Shown: piece by piece, positions 9,463 to 18,561 of the stretch
How positions within the stretch are numbered: the first letter of the stretch is position 1
How the letters are laid out: every line of letters starts with the position of its first letter
DNA from: Chromatiales bacterium
GTDB lineage: Bacteria > Pseudomonadota > Gammaproteobacteria > Chromatiales > Chromatiaceae
Direction of reading: 5' to 3'
Assembly (NCBI GenBank): GCA_024762485.1
Contig: JANTHH010000002.1
Coordinates: 1-40,117, forward strand
DNA length: 40,117 nucleotides
Position numbers and translations under genes: made by a program
The notes under the pieces: generated by a model
Seen by the model: the letters and a program-made list of their open reading frames with translations, nothing else
Told to the model about the DNA's origin: nothing
The model's database searches: none

Positions 9463-11436
9463 TCAGGAGGCGCCATCGGCGAGCAGACTGCTGTCCTCTT
9501 CGTAGCTGCCTGCCGGTTCGAAGCGTTTCGACAGCTCGGCGACGGCATTGTCGATGTAGTCCTGTTGCATCTGCAGGTGGGTCTGTTGAGCCTTCAGTTC
9601 GGTGATGCGTTGTTCGAGGGTCTTGCGTGAACTGCCGGTTTCCTTCAGATCCTGTATCTGCTGGCTGAGGTCTTCCTTGTAATCCCGTATCTGCACGGTC
9701 AGCGGTGTCAGTGCATCGGAAAGCCAGTCGTTGACCTCCTGCCGCGTGGTGACGAAGACGTTGCGTGCACGGTCCACCTGGGTTTTGAAATATCTGCGCA
9801 CCACGAAGTTCTGGGTGCTGACGGTGGTGACCGGACTCTTGCGGTAGATCTCGGCCTCCTGTGCCAGCAGGTCGAGCTCGACCTGGTATTTGACACTGGA
9901 GATCATCGGCGGGTTTACCGGCTTGATCCCGTGGTGGCTCTCCAGCCGGCGGTAGATCGCCCGTATCACCCGGCGCAGGGTCTGGGACTGGGTGTTCACC
10001 ACCTGCATGCGTGCCTGCATGTCGTCGAAGACCACGCCCATGCCCTTTTTCAGGCCACGGGTGGTCCAGGCGCCGAGCATCTGCTTGCGGGCCTTCTCGA
10101 TGGTCTGGTCGAGTTCGGCGAGATCCAGGCTGTCGAGCAGCAGCCGGCCCTGCCTTTCAAATTCATCGCGGCTCTTCTTGTAACTCTCGAGGGTCTCCTT
10201 GTACTGCTGCTGATTGCGCTGTGCCTGGTTCATCATGTGCTTGAGCGCCGCCGAACTCTGGCCGCTCAGGTCATGCAGCTGATCCGCCTGCCGGCTGATA
10301 CGCAGTTCGCGGTCACCGAGCAGTTCCTTCAGGGTCGACAGCATGTTGCACACGGCGTTGGTGCATTCGCTGTGCAGGAAGCCCTGGCGATCATTGACCA
10401 GCGTCCTGGCGAGATATTTCTCGAGCTTGGGGATGCCACTGCGATGATCGAGGATCGCGTCCTCGCGGATGCGCGCAAGCAGGCCCTTCTGGGCCGAGAC
10501 CGCCAGCACCTTGTTGTCGCTGAGGCCGAGATGCCGGGCCACCACCTGCCGCTGCTGACGGATGTCCTCGTTGATGATCTCGACGCTGCGAAGTTCATCC
10601 CACAGGGTGTCGATCTTGTTCAGCACGGCCATGATGCCGGGGCGGTTGGTGCTCCCCGGCATGCTGGTGAACTGCTGCCACATGCTCAAGTCCGACTGGG
10701 TGATGCCGGTGTCGGCGCCGAGTACGAACAGCAGGGCCTGGGCGCTGGGGAGCATCTCGTAGGTGAGCTCGGGTTCGCTGCCCAGGGCATTGAGGCCGGG
10801 GGTGTCGAGGATGCGCAGACCCTTGGCCAGCAGCGGATGGCGGAAATTGATCAGTGCCAGCCGCCAGGCTGGGATCTCGACCGGTTCGTCGTCGGCGGGG
10901 GGCTGGCCGTTGATTTCGGGCGGGGCGAGTCCCATTTGCGCGGCCTCTGCAGCGCTCACCTGCGTGGTCCCGGTAACCTCCAGCAGTTGCTGCTCCAGTA
11001 CGGCCGGGTCCTCGAGGTTCAGCTCGATACGGGTCCAGCGATCGGGCTGGCGGCGAAGCTCTGCCAGCGAACTGTCCTCCAGCCGGCTGTCGATGGGCAG
11101 CAGGCTGAGGTAGGGCAACTCGTTGTTGTCCTGGAATATTTCCGTCGGGCACATGGTGGTGCGCCCCGGGGTGGTGGGCAGCAGGCGACGGCCATGATCG
11201 CAGAAGAATAGGGCGTTGATCAGCTCGGTCTTGCCGCGGGAGAACTCGCCGACCACGGCAACGGTGATCTCGTCGCTGGAGAGGGCGCGAGCACCATGCC
11301 GCAGTGCACGCTGCGCCTGCCGTGTGAGCAGCCCCTGGTCCTTGAGCCAGTTCGCCAGTTGCTGAAGGCGGCGTTTATGCTGCAGCTTCCAGTCAGCAAG
11401 TTGCCCCAGGCGCTGTTCCAGCTTGTGCTCCGACAT
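9463..11436 (-). CDS. Bacterial dynamin-like GTPase
   Basis: A 657-residue large GTPase. The G1 P-loop is GEFSRGKT (residues 63-70), G2 is the threonine pair in GRTTMCPTE (about 91-99), G3 is DTPG (211-214) and G4 is NKID (273-276). The C-terminal half (about 350-640) is helical, rich in Gln, Arg and Glu, and should form the dynamin stalk. I see no strongly hydrophobic paddle or transmembrane segment. About 110 residues separate G2 and G3, longer than in small GTPases. Dynamin-like proteins bind and remodel membranes. The second ATG (11436) is used because AGAGGGA is well spaced from it; the ATG at 11445 abuts that site. It lies between yggU and DUF4426. Its cellular role is not known. Confidence 0.85.
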   Translation of the reverse strand: MSEHKLEQRLGQLADWKLQHKRRLQQLANWLKDQGLLTRQAQRALRHGARALSSDEITVAVVGEFSRGKTELINALFFCDHGRRLLPTTPGRTTMCPTEIFQDNNELPYLSLLPIDSRLEDSSLAELRRQPDRWTRIELNLEDPAVLEQQLLEVTGTTQVSAAEAAQMGLAPPEINGQPPADDEPVEIPAWRLALINFRHPLLAKGLRILDTPGLNALGSEPELTYEMLPSAQALLFVLGADTGITQSDLSMWQQFTSMPGSTNRPGIMAVLNKIDTLWDELRSVEIINEDIRQQRQVVARHLGLSDNKVLAVSAQKGLLARIREDAILDHRSGIPKLEKYLARTLVNDRQGFLHSECTNAVCNMLSTLKELLGDRELRISRQADQLHDLSGQSSAALKHMMNQAQRNQQQYKETLESYKKSRDEFERQGRLLLDSLDLAELDQTIEKARKQMLGAWTTRGLKKGMGVVFDDMQARMQVVNTQSQTLRRVIRAIYRRLESHHGIKPVNPPMISSVKYQVELDLLAQEAEIYRKSPVTTVSTQNFVVRRYFKTQVDRARNVFVTTRQEVNDWLSDALTPLTVQIRDYKEDLSQQIQDLKETGSSRKTLEQRITELKAQQTHLQMQQDYIDNAVAELSKRFEPAGSYEEDSSLLADGAS

Positions 11437-11445
11437 GGCGTACAT

Positions 11446-11452
11446 TCCCTCT
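11446..11452 (-). promoter_or_regulatory. Ribosome-binding site deciding the dynamin gene start
   Basis: AGAGGGA on the minus strand lies nine bases before the ATG at 11436 but directly touches the ATG at 11445. The spacing favours initiation at 11436, which shortens the protein by three residues. Confidence 0.6.
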
Positions 11453-11522
11453 GGTGATGTCTTATTAATTGTTGTTTCACGGCAGTTTAGGTGATTTTTT
11501 TAATCTTCTGGGAAATAAGCGA

Positions 11523-11810
11523 CTAAGTTTGTCGTTCGATATCGGGCGGGAGTTGGCGGGGCGCATGGATGGCGACCCGTTTCTGCCGGCCGCTCTCGCC
11601 GCTGAGCAGTGTCACCGCCGATCTGGCGACACCGAATTGTTTTGCCAGGTAGGCGATGAGGTGGCTGTTGGCCTTGCCGTCCACCGGCGGGGCCGTGATG
11701 CGCAGCTTGCGCTGTTCGCCCATCACCTCGGCGAAGCCGTCACGGCTCGACCTGGGCTGTACCCGCAGTTTCAGGATCAGCTGCTCACCGCGCCATTCAT
11801 ACCAGCCCAT
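11523..11810 (-). CDS. yggU: YggU/DUF167 family protein
   Basis: A 95-residue protein of the DUF167 family. It has the compact alpha/beta pattern of YggU, with LKLRVQPRSSRDGF near the N-terminus, the signature APPVDGKAN in the middle, and a C-terminal VTLLSGESGRQKRV segment. The biochemical function is unknown in bacteria. It follows yggT by six bases in the yggS-proC-yggT-yggU order that is common in gammaproteobacteria, so it is almost surely part of that transcript. The next gene downstream, the dynamin, begins 86 bases on. Confidence 0.93.
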   Translation of the reverse strand: MGWYEWRGEQLILKLRVQPRSSRDGFAEVMGEQRKLRITAPPVDGKANSHLIAYLAKQFGVARSAVTLLSGESGRQKRVAIHAPRQLPPDIERQT

Positions 11811-11816
11811 GAAGGT

Positions 11817-12392
11817 TCACAGGAGCTGGCCGATGAGGTGCTCAATGGGGGGAATGAGCAGCATCTTCAACAGCATCAGAGCGATGATCAGCACCATCGG
11901 GCTGAAGTCCATGCCGCCAGCCGGCGGCAGCAGCCGGCGCACCGGTTGCAGCAGCGGTTCCGTGAGACTGCTGAGCAGGGCGATGGCCGGGTTGTAGCCA
12001 CTGGGTGCGAACCAGCTGAGGATGGCAAGGATGATGGTGGCAAAAAGAAAGACATTGATGATCAGCGAAAGCAGTTCAGGGATTGCCAGCAGCAATGGCG
12101 CGGCGAAGTGCAGGCCCCGGCCACCGATCCACAGCACCAGCAACAGTTCGATGGCCTTGACCAGCCAGGCGAGCAGCAGCGATGACAGATCCAGTTTGCC
12201 CGCGCTGGGGATGATGCGCCGCAGGGGTGTCACCAGCGGGCTGGTGAGCTTGACCACGAACTGGGACAGGGGGTTGTAGAAATCGGCCCTGACCACCTGC
12301 AGCAGGAAGCGCAGGATGACGACGAGGGCGTAGAGCCCGAATGTCACCTGTACCAGGAAGGTGGCGGGGTTGGCGAGGTAATTACTGTCCAT
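11817..12392 (-). CDS. yggT: YggT family membrane protein
   Basis: A 191-residue integral membrane protein made of two similar YggT modules. Each has a hydrophobic helix, then a segment of the form NPxxQFVVKLTSPLVTPLRRIIP (first module) or PAIALLSSLTEPLLQPVRRLLPP (second), then another helix. The family contributes to potassium uptake or osmotic tolerance in E. coli, and related proteins affect cell division or photosystem assembly in other lineages. The open frame extends to a TTG at 12422, but the ATG at 12392 gives the family-typical N-terminus MDSNYLANPATFL. It overlaps the end of proC by 11 bases. No clear ribosome-binding site is visible, consistent with translational coupling to proC. 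Confidence 0.92.
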   Translation of the reverse strand: MDSNYLANPATFLVQVTFGLYALVVILRFLLQVVRADFYNPLSQFVVKLTSPLVTPLRRIIPSAGKLDLSSLLLAWLVKAIELLLVLWIGGRGLHFAAPLLLAIPELLSLIINVFLFATIILAILSWFAPSGYNPAIALLSSLTEPLLQPVRRLLPPAGGMDFSPMVLIIALMLLKMLLIPPIEHLIGQLL

Positions 12393-13224
12393 TGCGGCTG
12401 TCCAGGCTGTTGGAGAGTTCAACTGATCGCTCGTGTGCGGCCTTCAGCGCCTCTGCGAACAGGCGCGGCAGCCCGCCGTCCTGCAGGCGCTGCAGGGCCG
12501 CCTCGGTGGTCCCCCCGGGGGAGGTCACTTTCTGTCGCAGCGTGGCCGGGCCGTCATTGCTTTCCATGGCCATGCGTGCGGCACCCAGTGCGGTCTGCAG
12601 GGTCAGCAGGTGCGCGGTATCTGCTGGCAGGCCGAGCTCGATGGCGGCCGCCTCCATGGCCTCCATCACCAGGAAATAATAGGCCGGCCCGCTGCCGGAG
12701 ACGGCGGTGACCGCGTCCATCAGCGACTCGTCATCGAGCCACAGGGCGAGGCCCACCGCACGCATGATCTGCTCGGCGGTGTCGCGCTGGGCGGCGCTCA
12801 CCCCGTCGGCGGCGAACAGTGCCGTGGCGCCGGCCTGGATCATCGCCGGGGTGTTGGGCATGGTGCGCACCACGGCCAGCCGGTCGTTGCCGAGCCAGGC
12901 GCGGAGGGTGTCGGTACGGATGCCGGCGGCGATGGAGATCAGCAGGGGACCCCCGGGAGAGGACAAGGTGGGCGCCAGTTCCCGGGCCACCGTCTCCAGC
13001 TGCTGCGGCTTGACTGCGAGCAGCAGCACGTCGGCGCGGTCCGCTGCCTCGGCGTTATTCGCCACGGCGGTGATGCCGAAGCGCTCGGCCAGGGCGCCGG
13101 CCTTGGCCTGGTCGGGATCGGATACCAGCAGCCTCGATGGCGGCATGCCATCTGCGATCAGGCCGCCGATCAGGGCCGCGGCCATGTTGCCGCCGCCGAT
13201 GAAGCCGATGGTTTCCGTATGCAT
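12382..13224 (-). CDS. proC: Pyrroline-5-carboxylate reductase
   Basis: A 280-residue enzyme that makes proline from 1-pyrroline-5-carboxylate using NAD(P)H. The N-terminal Rossmann motif is GFIGGGNMAAAL; the later MPNTPA motif and the C-terminal signature AVSGSGPAYYFL and KVTSPGGTTEAAL are the substrate-binding and dimer-swapped helical regions of ProC. Length is typical (about 270). It lies between yggS and yggT, the usual gammaproteobacterial order, 60 bases after the yggS stop codon, and overlaps yggT by 11 bases. Confidence 0.96.
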   Translation of the reverse strand: MHTETIGFIGGGNMAAALIGGLIADGMPPSRLLVSDPDQAKAGALAERFGITAVANNAEAADRADVLLLAVKPQQLETVARELAPTLSSPGGPLLISIAAGIRTDTLRAWLGNDRLAVVRTMPNTPAMIQAGATALFAADGVSAAQRDTAEQIMRAVGLALWLDDESLMDAVTAVSGSGPAYYFLVMEAMEAAAIELGLPADTAHLLTLQTALGAARMAMESNDGPATLRQKVTSPGGTTEAALQRLQDGGLPRLFAEALKAAHERSVELSNSLDSRNGQ

Positions 13225-13284
13225 GTCAGTTGTCTTCCGCGCCGGTGGTGAGAGGGATTGTCGAAGGACAGTAGTCTAACGATA

Positions 13285-13968
13285 TCACCGGCGCGGGCCA
13301 AAGATGGCCGTGCCGATCCGCACCAGGGTCGCACCTTCGCAGACCGCGGCCTCCAGGTCACCGGACATGCCCATGGACAGGGTGTCGAGTCCGAAGCCCC
13401 GTTCGTTGAGCTGGTCGCGCAGTTCCCGCAGCTGACGGAACACCGCACGCTGGCGGTCGCGGTCGTCGCTCGGTGCCGGCAGCGTCATGAGACCGCGCAG
13501 GCGCAGGTTGGGCAGGGCGGTGATCTCCGTGGCCAGCGCCTCTGCCTCGTCCGGTGCGATGCCCCCCTTGCTCTGCTCGCCGCTGAGGTTGATCTGCAGA
13601 CAGACGGCTAAAGGTTTGTGCCCGGCCGGCCGTTGATCATTCAGACGGCGTGCGTGCCTGGCATCGTCCAGGCCGTGGACCCAGTCGAACAGGCTGGCGA
13701 TGGGCCGGGTCTTGTTGCTCTGGATGCGGCCGATGTAATGCCAGACGATGTCGAGGCCGGCCAGGGCGCGGATCTTCCGTTCGGCCTCCTGCAGGTAACT
13801 CTCGCCGAAGAGTCGCTGGCCGGCGGCATGTGCAGTGGCGATATCCTCTGCAGGTCGGGTCTTGCTGACCGCCAGCAGGGCGATGTCGGCGGGGTCCCTT
13901 CCGCAGTCGGTGGCGGCCTGCAGAATGCGTGAATGCACCTGTTTGAGACGTTGTTCAATTGGGTTCAT
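13285..13968 (-). CDS. yggS: YggS/PLPBP family pyridoxal-phosphate homeostasis protein
   Basis: A 227-residue single-domain PLP-binding protein with an alanine-racemase-like barrel. The PLP lysine is Lys36 in LLAVSKTRPA, the same position as in E. coli YggS, and the phosphate-binding end carries LSMGMSGDLEAAV and VRIGTAIFG. The family controls free PLP and amino-acid balance. The frame opens at a GTG (13986), but the ATG at 13968 gives the family-like start MNPIEQRL. Neither start has a strong ribosome-binding site. It is the first gene of the leftward yggS-proC-yggT-yggU run and is divergent from pilT across 141 bases, in which I see no convincing promoter pair. Confidence 0.94.
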   Translation of the reverse strand: MNPIEQRLKQVHSRILQAATDCGRDPADIALLAVSKTRPAEDIATAHAAGQRLFGESYLQEAERKIRALAGLDIVWHYIGRIQSNKTRPIASLFDWVHGLDDARHARRLNDQRPAGHKPLAVCLQINLSGEQSKGGIAPDEAEALATEITALPNLRLRGLMTLPAPSDDRDRQRAVFRQLRELRDQLNERGFGLDTLSMGMSGDLEAAVCEGATLVRIGTAIFGPRR

Positions 13969-14109
13969 GGAGGGATTGTGGTTCACTAGGGTCCAGGCGT
14001 CATCAATAACATAATCAACGGGATGGCGGTGCAGGGATGACAGCGCCCCTTGCCGCCCGAGTCACCTGAACGGCTGCCTGTCCGGTGGCCGGGATATTTG
14101 AGGTAGTCG

Positions 14110-15147
14110 ATGGATATCACAGAACTGCTTGCCTTCAGCGTCAAGCACAACGCCTCGGATCTGCATCTCTCGGCGGGCCTGCCGCCGATGATCCGGGTCG
14201 ATGGCGACATCCGGCGTGTCAACGTGCCGGCACTCGAGCACAAGATGGTACACGCGCTGGTGTACGACATCATGAACGACAAGCAGCGCAAGGACTTCGA
14301 GGAATTCTTCGAGGTCGACTTCTCCTTCGACATCCCCGGCCTGGCGCGTTTCCGGGTCAACGCCTTCAACCAGGAGCGTGGTGCTGCGGCTGTGTTCCGC
14401 ACCATCCCCTCCAAGGTGCTGACTCTGGAGGACCTGGATGCGCCGTCCATCTTCCGCACCATCAGCGACAACCACCGCGGCCTGGTGCTGGTCACCGGAC
14501 CCACCGGCTCGGGTAAATCCACCACCCTGGCCGCCATGGTGGACTACAAGAACGACAACGAGTACGGCCACATCCTCACCATCGAGGACCCCATCGAATT
14601 CGTGCACCAGAGCAAGAAGTGCCTGGTGAACCAGCGCGAGGTGCACCGTGACACCCTGGGCTTCGCCGAGGCCCTGCGCTCGGCCCTGCGCGAGGACCCG
14701 GACACCATCCTGGTGGGCGAGCTGCGGGACCTGGAGACCATCCGCCTGGCGCTCACCGCGGCGGAGACCGGTCACCTGGTATTCGGCACCCTGCACACCA
14801 GTTCGGCGGCCAAGACCATCGACCGGATCATCGACGTGTTCCCCGCCGGCGAGAAGTCCATGGTGCGTTCCATGCTGTCCGAGTCACTGCGTGCGGTCAT
14901 CTCCCAGTCGCTGCTGAAGCGCGTGGGCGGTGGGCGTATCGCCTCGCACGAGATCATGATCGGCACCCCGGCGATCCGTAACCTGATCCGCGAGGACAAG
15001 GTGGCGCAGATGTACTCCGCCATCCAGACCGGTCAGGCGCACGGCATGCAGACGCTTGACCAGAACCTGCAGGATCTGGTCAAGCGCGGGCAGATCGCCA
15101 AGGCCGAGGCGAAGGCCCGTGCGGTCAACAAGGAGACCTTCACCTGA
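14110..15147 (+). CDS. pilT: Type IV pilus retraction ATPase PilT
   Basis: A 345-residue hexameric ATPase of the GspE/PilT family that depolymerises the pilus and powers twitching. It has the N-terminal PAS-like domain with ASDLHLSAGLPP, Walker A GPTGSGKST (130-138), the Asp box and Walker B region (REDPDTILVGELRD), the His box (HLVFGTLHTSSA) and the PilT-specific AIRNLIRE motif near the C-terminus. A GAGGT ribosome-binding site lies six bases before the ATG. It is directly upstream of pilU, and the Pil-Chp control system that governs it lies 8 kb away in this window. Confidence 0.97.
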   Translation: MDITELLAFSVKHNASDLHLSAGLPPMIRVDGDIRRVNVPALEHKMVHALVYDIMNDKQRKDFEEFFEVDFSFDIPGLARFRVNAFNQERGAAAVFRTIPSKVLTLEDLDAPSIFRTISDNHRGLVLVTGPTGSGKSTTLAAMVDYKNDNEYGHILTIEDPIEFVHQSKKCLVNQREVHRDTLGFAEALRSALREDPDTILVGELRDLETIRLALTAAETGHLVFGTLHTSSAAKTIDRIIDVFPAGEKSMVRSMLSESLRAVISQSLLKRVGGGRIASHEIMIGTPAIRNLIREDKVAQMYSAIQTGQAHGMQTLDQNLQDLVKRGQIAKAEAKARAVNKETFT

Positions 15148-15266
15148 TCGTGGGCGGGGGCGGGGAAGCAGCGGTCGTCGGGTATCAATCCATGTCCGGC
15201 AGATGAACAGGAAAGACCGGGTGGGCCGACGTATCGATCGGTGCCAGCGGCAATCAGGGAGGCGAG

Positions 15267-16388
15267 ATGGAATTTACAGATTTGTTGAAGAAGATGGTGG
15301 ACAAGCGGGCATCCGACCTGTTCATCACCGCGCACCTGCCGCCGACCATCAAGGTCAACGGCCGCATCATACCGGCGAGCAAGACCGTGCTCGACGAGCA
15401 GCAGGCGCACGAACTCGTCATGTCGCTGATGACCCCTACCCAGCGCGATGACTTCAAACACACCAAGGAATGCAATTTCGCCTTCAGTGCCAAGGGCGTC
15501 GGACGCTTCCGGGTCAGCGCCTTCATCCAGCGTGACACCTCCGGCATGGTGTTGCGTCGCATCGAGACCAACATCCCGATGGTGGAGGACCTGGGGCTGC
15601 CCGACACCCTCAAGGACCTGGCGATGAGCCAGCGGGGCATCGTCTTCCTGGTCGGTGCCACCGGCACCGGCAAGTCGACCACCCTGGCGGCGATGGTGGG
15701 GCACCGCAATCGCAATGGCTCGGGCCATATCATCAGCATCGAGGATCCGATCGAATTCCTGCACAGCCACGACAACTGCATCGTCACCCAGCGCGAGGTG
15801 GGGGTGGATACCGAGTCCTACGAGGTGGCCCTGCGCAATACCCTGCGGCAGGCGCCGGACGTGATCCTGATCGGCGAGATACGCACCCGCGAGTCGATGG
15901 AGCATGCCATCACCTTCGCCGAGACAGGCCACCTGGTGATGACCACCCTGCACGCCAACAATGCCAACCAGGCGATCGAGCGCATCCTGCATTTCTTCCC
16001 CGAGGATCGCCGTGCCCAGGTGATGATGGATCTGGCCCTCAACCTGCGCGGCATCGTTGCCCAGCAACTGATCCCGCGGGTGGACGGCCACGGCCGGCGC
16101 GCGGCCATCGAGGTGATGCTCAACTCGCCGCTGATGGCGGAGCTGATCCTCAAGGGCGAGGTGAGCAAGATGAAGGAGCTGATGAAGCGCTCGGGCGAGA
16201 TGGGGATGCGCACCTTCGATCAGCATCTCTACGAGCTGTGCAGACGCGGTGAGATCTCCGAGGAGCACGCACTGCGCTACGCCGACTCGGCCAACGAGGT
16301 GCGGCTTATGCTCAAGCTCGGCGGCAACCAGCGCGACCTGGTGTCCCAGGTCGAGGCCAGCGGCGGGATGCCCAGTTTCCTGGAGTAG
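15267..16388 (+). CDS. pilU: Type IV pilus retraction ATPase PilU (PilT paralogue)
   Basis: A 373-residue PilT-like ATPase. The N-terminus has ASDLFITAHLPP, Walker A is GATGTGKST (130-138), and the Walker B and His-box regions are DVILIGEIRTRE and HLVMTTLHANNA. It differs from PilT by a longer C-terminal tail and lack of the AIRNLIRE motif, both typical of PilU. PilU works as an accessory retraction motor that needs PilT. A GGAGG ribosome-binding site precedes the ATG. The 119 bases between pilT and pilU hold no evident terminator. The stop lies eight bases from the stop of convergent pyrK. Confidence 0.96.
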   Translation: MEFTDLLKKMVDKRASDLFITAHLPPTIKVNGRIIPASKTVLDEQQAHELVMSLMTPTQRDDFKHTKECNFAFSAKGVGRFRVSAFIQRDTSGMVLRRIETNIPMVEDLGLPDTLKDLAMSQRGIVFLVGATGTGKSTTLAAMVGHRNRNGSGHIISIEDPIEFLHSHDNCIVTQREVGVDTESYEVALRNTLRQAPDVILIGEIRTRESMEHAITFAETGHLVMTTLHANNANQAIERILHFFPEDRRAQVMMDLALNLRGIVAQQLIPRVDGHGRRAAIEVMLNSPLMAELILKGEVSKMKELMKRSGEMGMRTFDQHLYELCRRGEISEEHALRYADSANEVRLMLKLGGNQRDLVSQVEASGGMPSFLE

Positions 16389-16396
16389 GGCCGGGG

Positions 16397-17260
16397 TCAG
16401 AACACCCGGTAACCGTCGAACACGGGCCCGTCCACGCACACCCGCTGCATGGCCGGGCCCGTATCCGTCTGCACCTCGACCACGCAGCCGGCGCAGCCAC
16501 CCACCGCGCAGGCCATGTATTCCTCCAGCGAGACCTGTACCGGCAGGTCGTAGTCTCTCGCCAGGCCGACCACCGCCTCCAGCATGGGGTGAGGCCCACA
16601 GGCATGGAGCGTCACTTCACTGCGCGCCTGCGCATCCAGGCCGTCCAGCCAGTGGCGCGCCAGATCGGTGACATAGCCGTCGAAGCAGCCGGCGTAGCCC
16701 TGCAGGCTGGCGAGGCGACTGGCAATGCCCCAGTCCTCGAGCAGTGGCATGGCAGCGATCACGCCCTCGGGTATGCCCGGCAGCATCAGCTGTGACGGGC
16801 GGGGGTGGAACGGAAAGGGTACCTCCGAGCCGAGGATGACGAAGGGCTGGCTGTCGCTGCCCTTGAGTGACTCGGCGATGCAGATCATCGGCGGCATGCC
16901 GACACCCCCGCCGATCAGCAGCGGACGCCGGGATACGACCTCGAACGGTCTGCCGATCGGTCCCATCACACTCAATCGCTCACCGCTTTGACGCTGTGAC
17001 AGCAGGCGCGTGCCCTCACCAACCACCTTGTAGAGAAAGTCGACCCAGCCCTGCTCCGGCGAGTGCCGCATGATGGAGATGGGGCGGCGCATCGGCCGCA
17101 GCGGCGATACGGTGATGTGGGCGAACTGACCGGGCAGCGCGGCCGCGGCACATTGGGGCGCCTGCACCCGCAGGATGTGCTGGTCGCCGTCGAGGGCCTC
17201 GTGGCTGAGGATCTCGGCGTCCTCGACGAAAATGGTGTCGCGGTGGGGCCTGGCATTCAT
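16397..17260 (-). CDS. pyrK: Dihydroorotate dehydrogenase electron-transfer subunit (PyrK-type flavoprotein)
   Basis: A 287-residue ferredoxin-reductase-fold protein. The N-terminal FAD barrel holds MRRPISI, followed by the NAD-binding GGGVGMPPM motif and the HACGPHPMLEAV segment. The C-terminal [2Fe-2S] site is Cys251, Cys256, Cys259 and Cys275, with the 5-3-16 spacing close to that of known PyrK. PyrK passes electrons from a class 1B dihydroorotate dehydrogenase to NAD+. It overlaps pyrC' by four bases as the last gene of the pyrimidine run. No pyrD is in the window, so its dehydrogenase partner must lie elsewhere. A different flavin-ferredoxin reductase is possible but operon context supports PyrK. 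Confidence 0.87.
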   Translation of the reverse strand: MNARPHRDTIFVEDAEILSHEALDGDQHILRVQAPQCAAAALPGQFAHITVSPLRPMRRPISIMRHSPEQGWVDFLYKVVGEGTRLLSQRQSGERLSVMGPIGRPFEVVSRRPLLIGGGVGMPPMICIAESLKGSDSQPFVILGSEVPFPFHPRPSQLMLPGIPEGVIAAMPLLEDWGIASRLASLQGYAGCFDGYVTDLARHWLDGLDAQARSEVTLHACGPHPMLEAVVGLARDYDLPVQVSLEEYMACAVGGCAGCVVEVQTDTGPAMQRVCVDGPVFDGYRVF

Positions 17261-18561
17261 GGTCGTGGGTCCTGTGTGTGGTCATAGACCACGCGGCCGT
17301 TGAACAGGGTGTGGGTGACCCGGCCGCGGAATTCCCAACCGGCGAAGGGGGTGTTGCGGCCTGCGCTGGCCATGCCGGCGGGGTCGAGGGTCCATACGGC
17401 GGCGGGGTCGAAGATGCAGATATCGGCGGTGCGGCCCCTGCCGAGTTCACCCAGTGGCAGGCCCAGCACGCCCGCGGGTCCGACGGTCAGCCGGGCGATG
17501 GCGGTGGCGAGGTCGAGCACGCCCTCGTCCACCAGGCGCAGGGTGAGTGGCAGCAGGGTCTCCAGGCCGGAGATGCCGGGTGCGGTCTCGGGGAAGGGCG
17601 CCTGCTTGGCATCCTCTTCGTGCGGCTGGTGATCGGAGCAGATGACGCCGATGCTGCCGTCCGCGACGGCCCGGCGCAGCGCCTCGCGGTCGCCCAGGGT
17701 GCGCAGCGGCGGGTCGACGTGGCAGAGGCTGTCAAAACCGTCCACGTCCATCTCGGTGAGATGCAGCTGGTGGGCGGCGACATCGGCGCTGACCAGCAGC
17801 TGGCCGTGCTTCGCCTCGCCAACCATGGTGGCCGCCGCAGCGGTGGAGAGGGAGCGAAAATGCACCCTGGCACCGGTGTGCTCGGCCAGGGCCAGGTCGC
17901 GGGCCACGGCGACACTCTCGGCCGCCGAGGGGATGCCGGGCAGTCCCAGCCGGGCGGCCACGGCACCCTCGTGTGCGCAGCCGTCGGATTTCAGGTGGGG
18001 ATCCTGCGAGCGCAGGAACACGGTGAGACCAAAGGTCGCGGCATACTCTAGGGCGCGGCGCTCCACCAGGGTGTTGGCCAGTGGCCGGTTGGCATTGCCG
18101 ACAGCGACGCAACCGGCGGCCTGCAGCGCCGCCATCTCCGACAGGTGCTCGCCGCCGAGGCCCTCCGTCAGGGCGCCGCAGGCGAGCACCCGCGCCTGGG
18201 CACAGGCCTTGGCGCGGCGGCGGATCAACTCCCATACCGCCGGGGTGTCGATGGCCGGGTCGGTGTCGGGGCTGCAGATCAGGGTGGTGATGCCGCCGCG
18301 AGCCGCCGCCACGGTCTCGCTGGCAATGGTGGCCTTGTTCTCCTGGCCGGGCTCGCGCAGGTTGGCGGCCAGGTCGATCAGTCCCGGGCATACCACCTTG
18401 CCGCTGGCGTCGATGGTGGTATCCGGCTCGAAACCCGGCGGCAGGTCGCCGATGGCGAGCACCTGTTCACCGCTGATATGCAGGTCGCTGATCTCGTCGA
18501 TGCCATTGGCAGGATCGATCAACCGGCCACCCGTGATGCTGATGTTGCCGGGGTGGCTCAT
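17257..18561 (-). CDS. pyrX: Dihydroorotase-like protein PyrC' (PyrX), probably catalytically inactive
   Basis: A 434-residue amidohydrolase-fold protein of the type I dihydroorotase family. The metal-binding HxH of active enzymes, normally DxHxHxREPG, is replaced: here [13 protein letters not shown] has Ala65 and Asn67 in the two His positions. Other parts of the fold remain, including [13 protein letters not shown] and [12 protein letters not shown]. In Pseudomonas the equivalent PyrC' has lost activity and is needed to assemble the dodecameric aspartate transcarbamoylase. The ATGA overlap with pyrB fits fixed stoichiometry with that subunit. I infer the same structural role, meaning that an active PyrC is expected elsewhere in the genome. 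Confidence 0.92.
   Translation of the reverse strand: MSHPGNISITGGRLIDPANGIDEISDLHISGEQVLAIGDLPPGFEPDTTIDASGKVVCPGLIDLAANLREPGQENKATIASETVAAARGGITTLICSPDTDPAIDTPAVWELIRRRAKACAQARVLACGALTEGLGGEHLSEMAALQAAGCVAVGNANRPLANTLVERRALEYAATFGLTVFLRSQDPHLKSDGCAHEGAVAARLGLPGIPSAAESVAVARDLALAEHTGARVHFRSLSTAAAATMVGEAKHGQLLVSADVAAHQLHLTEMDVDGFDSLCHVDPPLRTLGDREALRRAVADGSIGVICSDHQPHEEDAKQAPFPETAPGISGLETLLPLTLRLVDEGVLDLATAIARLTVGPAGVLGLPLGELGRGRTADICIFDPAAVWTLDPAGMASAGRNTPFAGWEFRGRVTHTLFNGRVVYDHTQDPRP

Noticed and set aside
13969-14109. Promoter hexamers in the yggS-pilT divergent gap
   Set aside because: TTGATT and CATAAT-like strings occur but never with 15-19 base spacing in either direction.
15033-16439. 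468-codon open frame on the minus strand opposite pilU
   Set aside because: It is fully antisense to a clear PilU gene; its product is His-, Gly- and Ala-rich with no family features, as expected of shadow frames in G+C-rich DNA.
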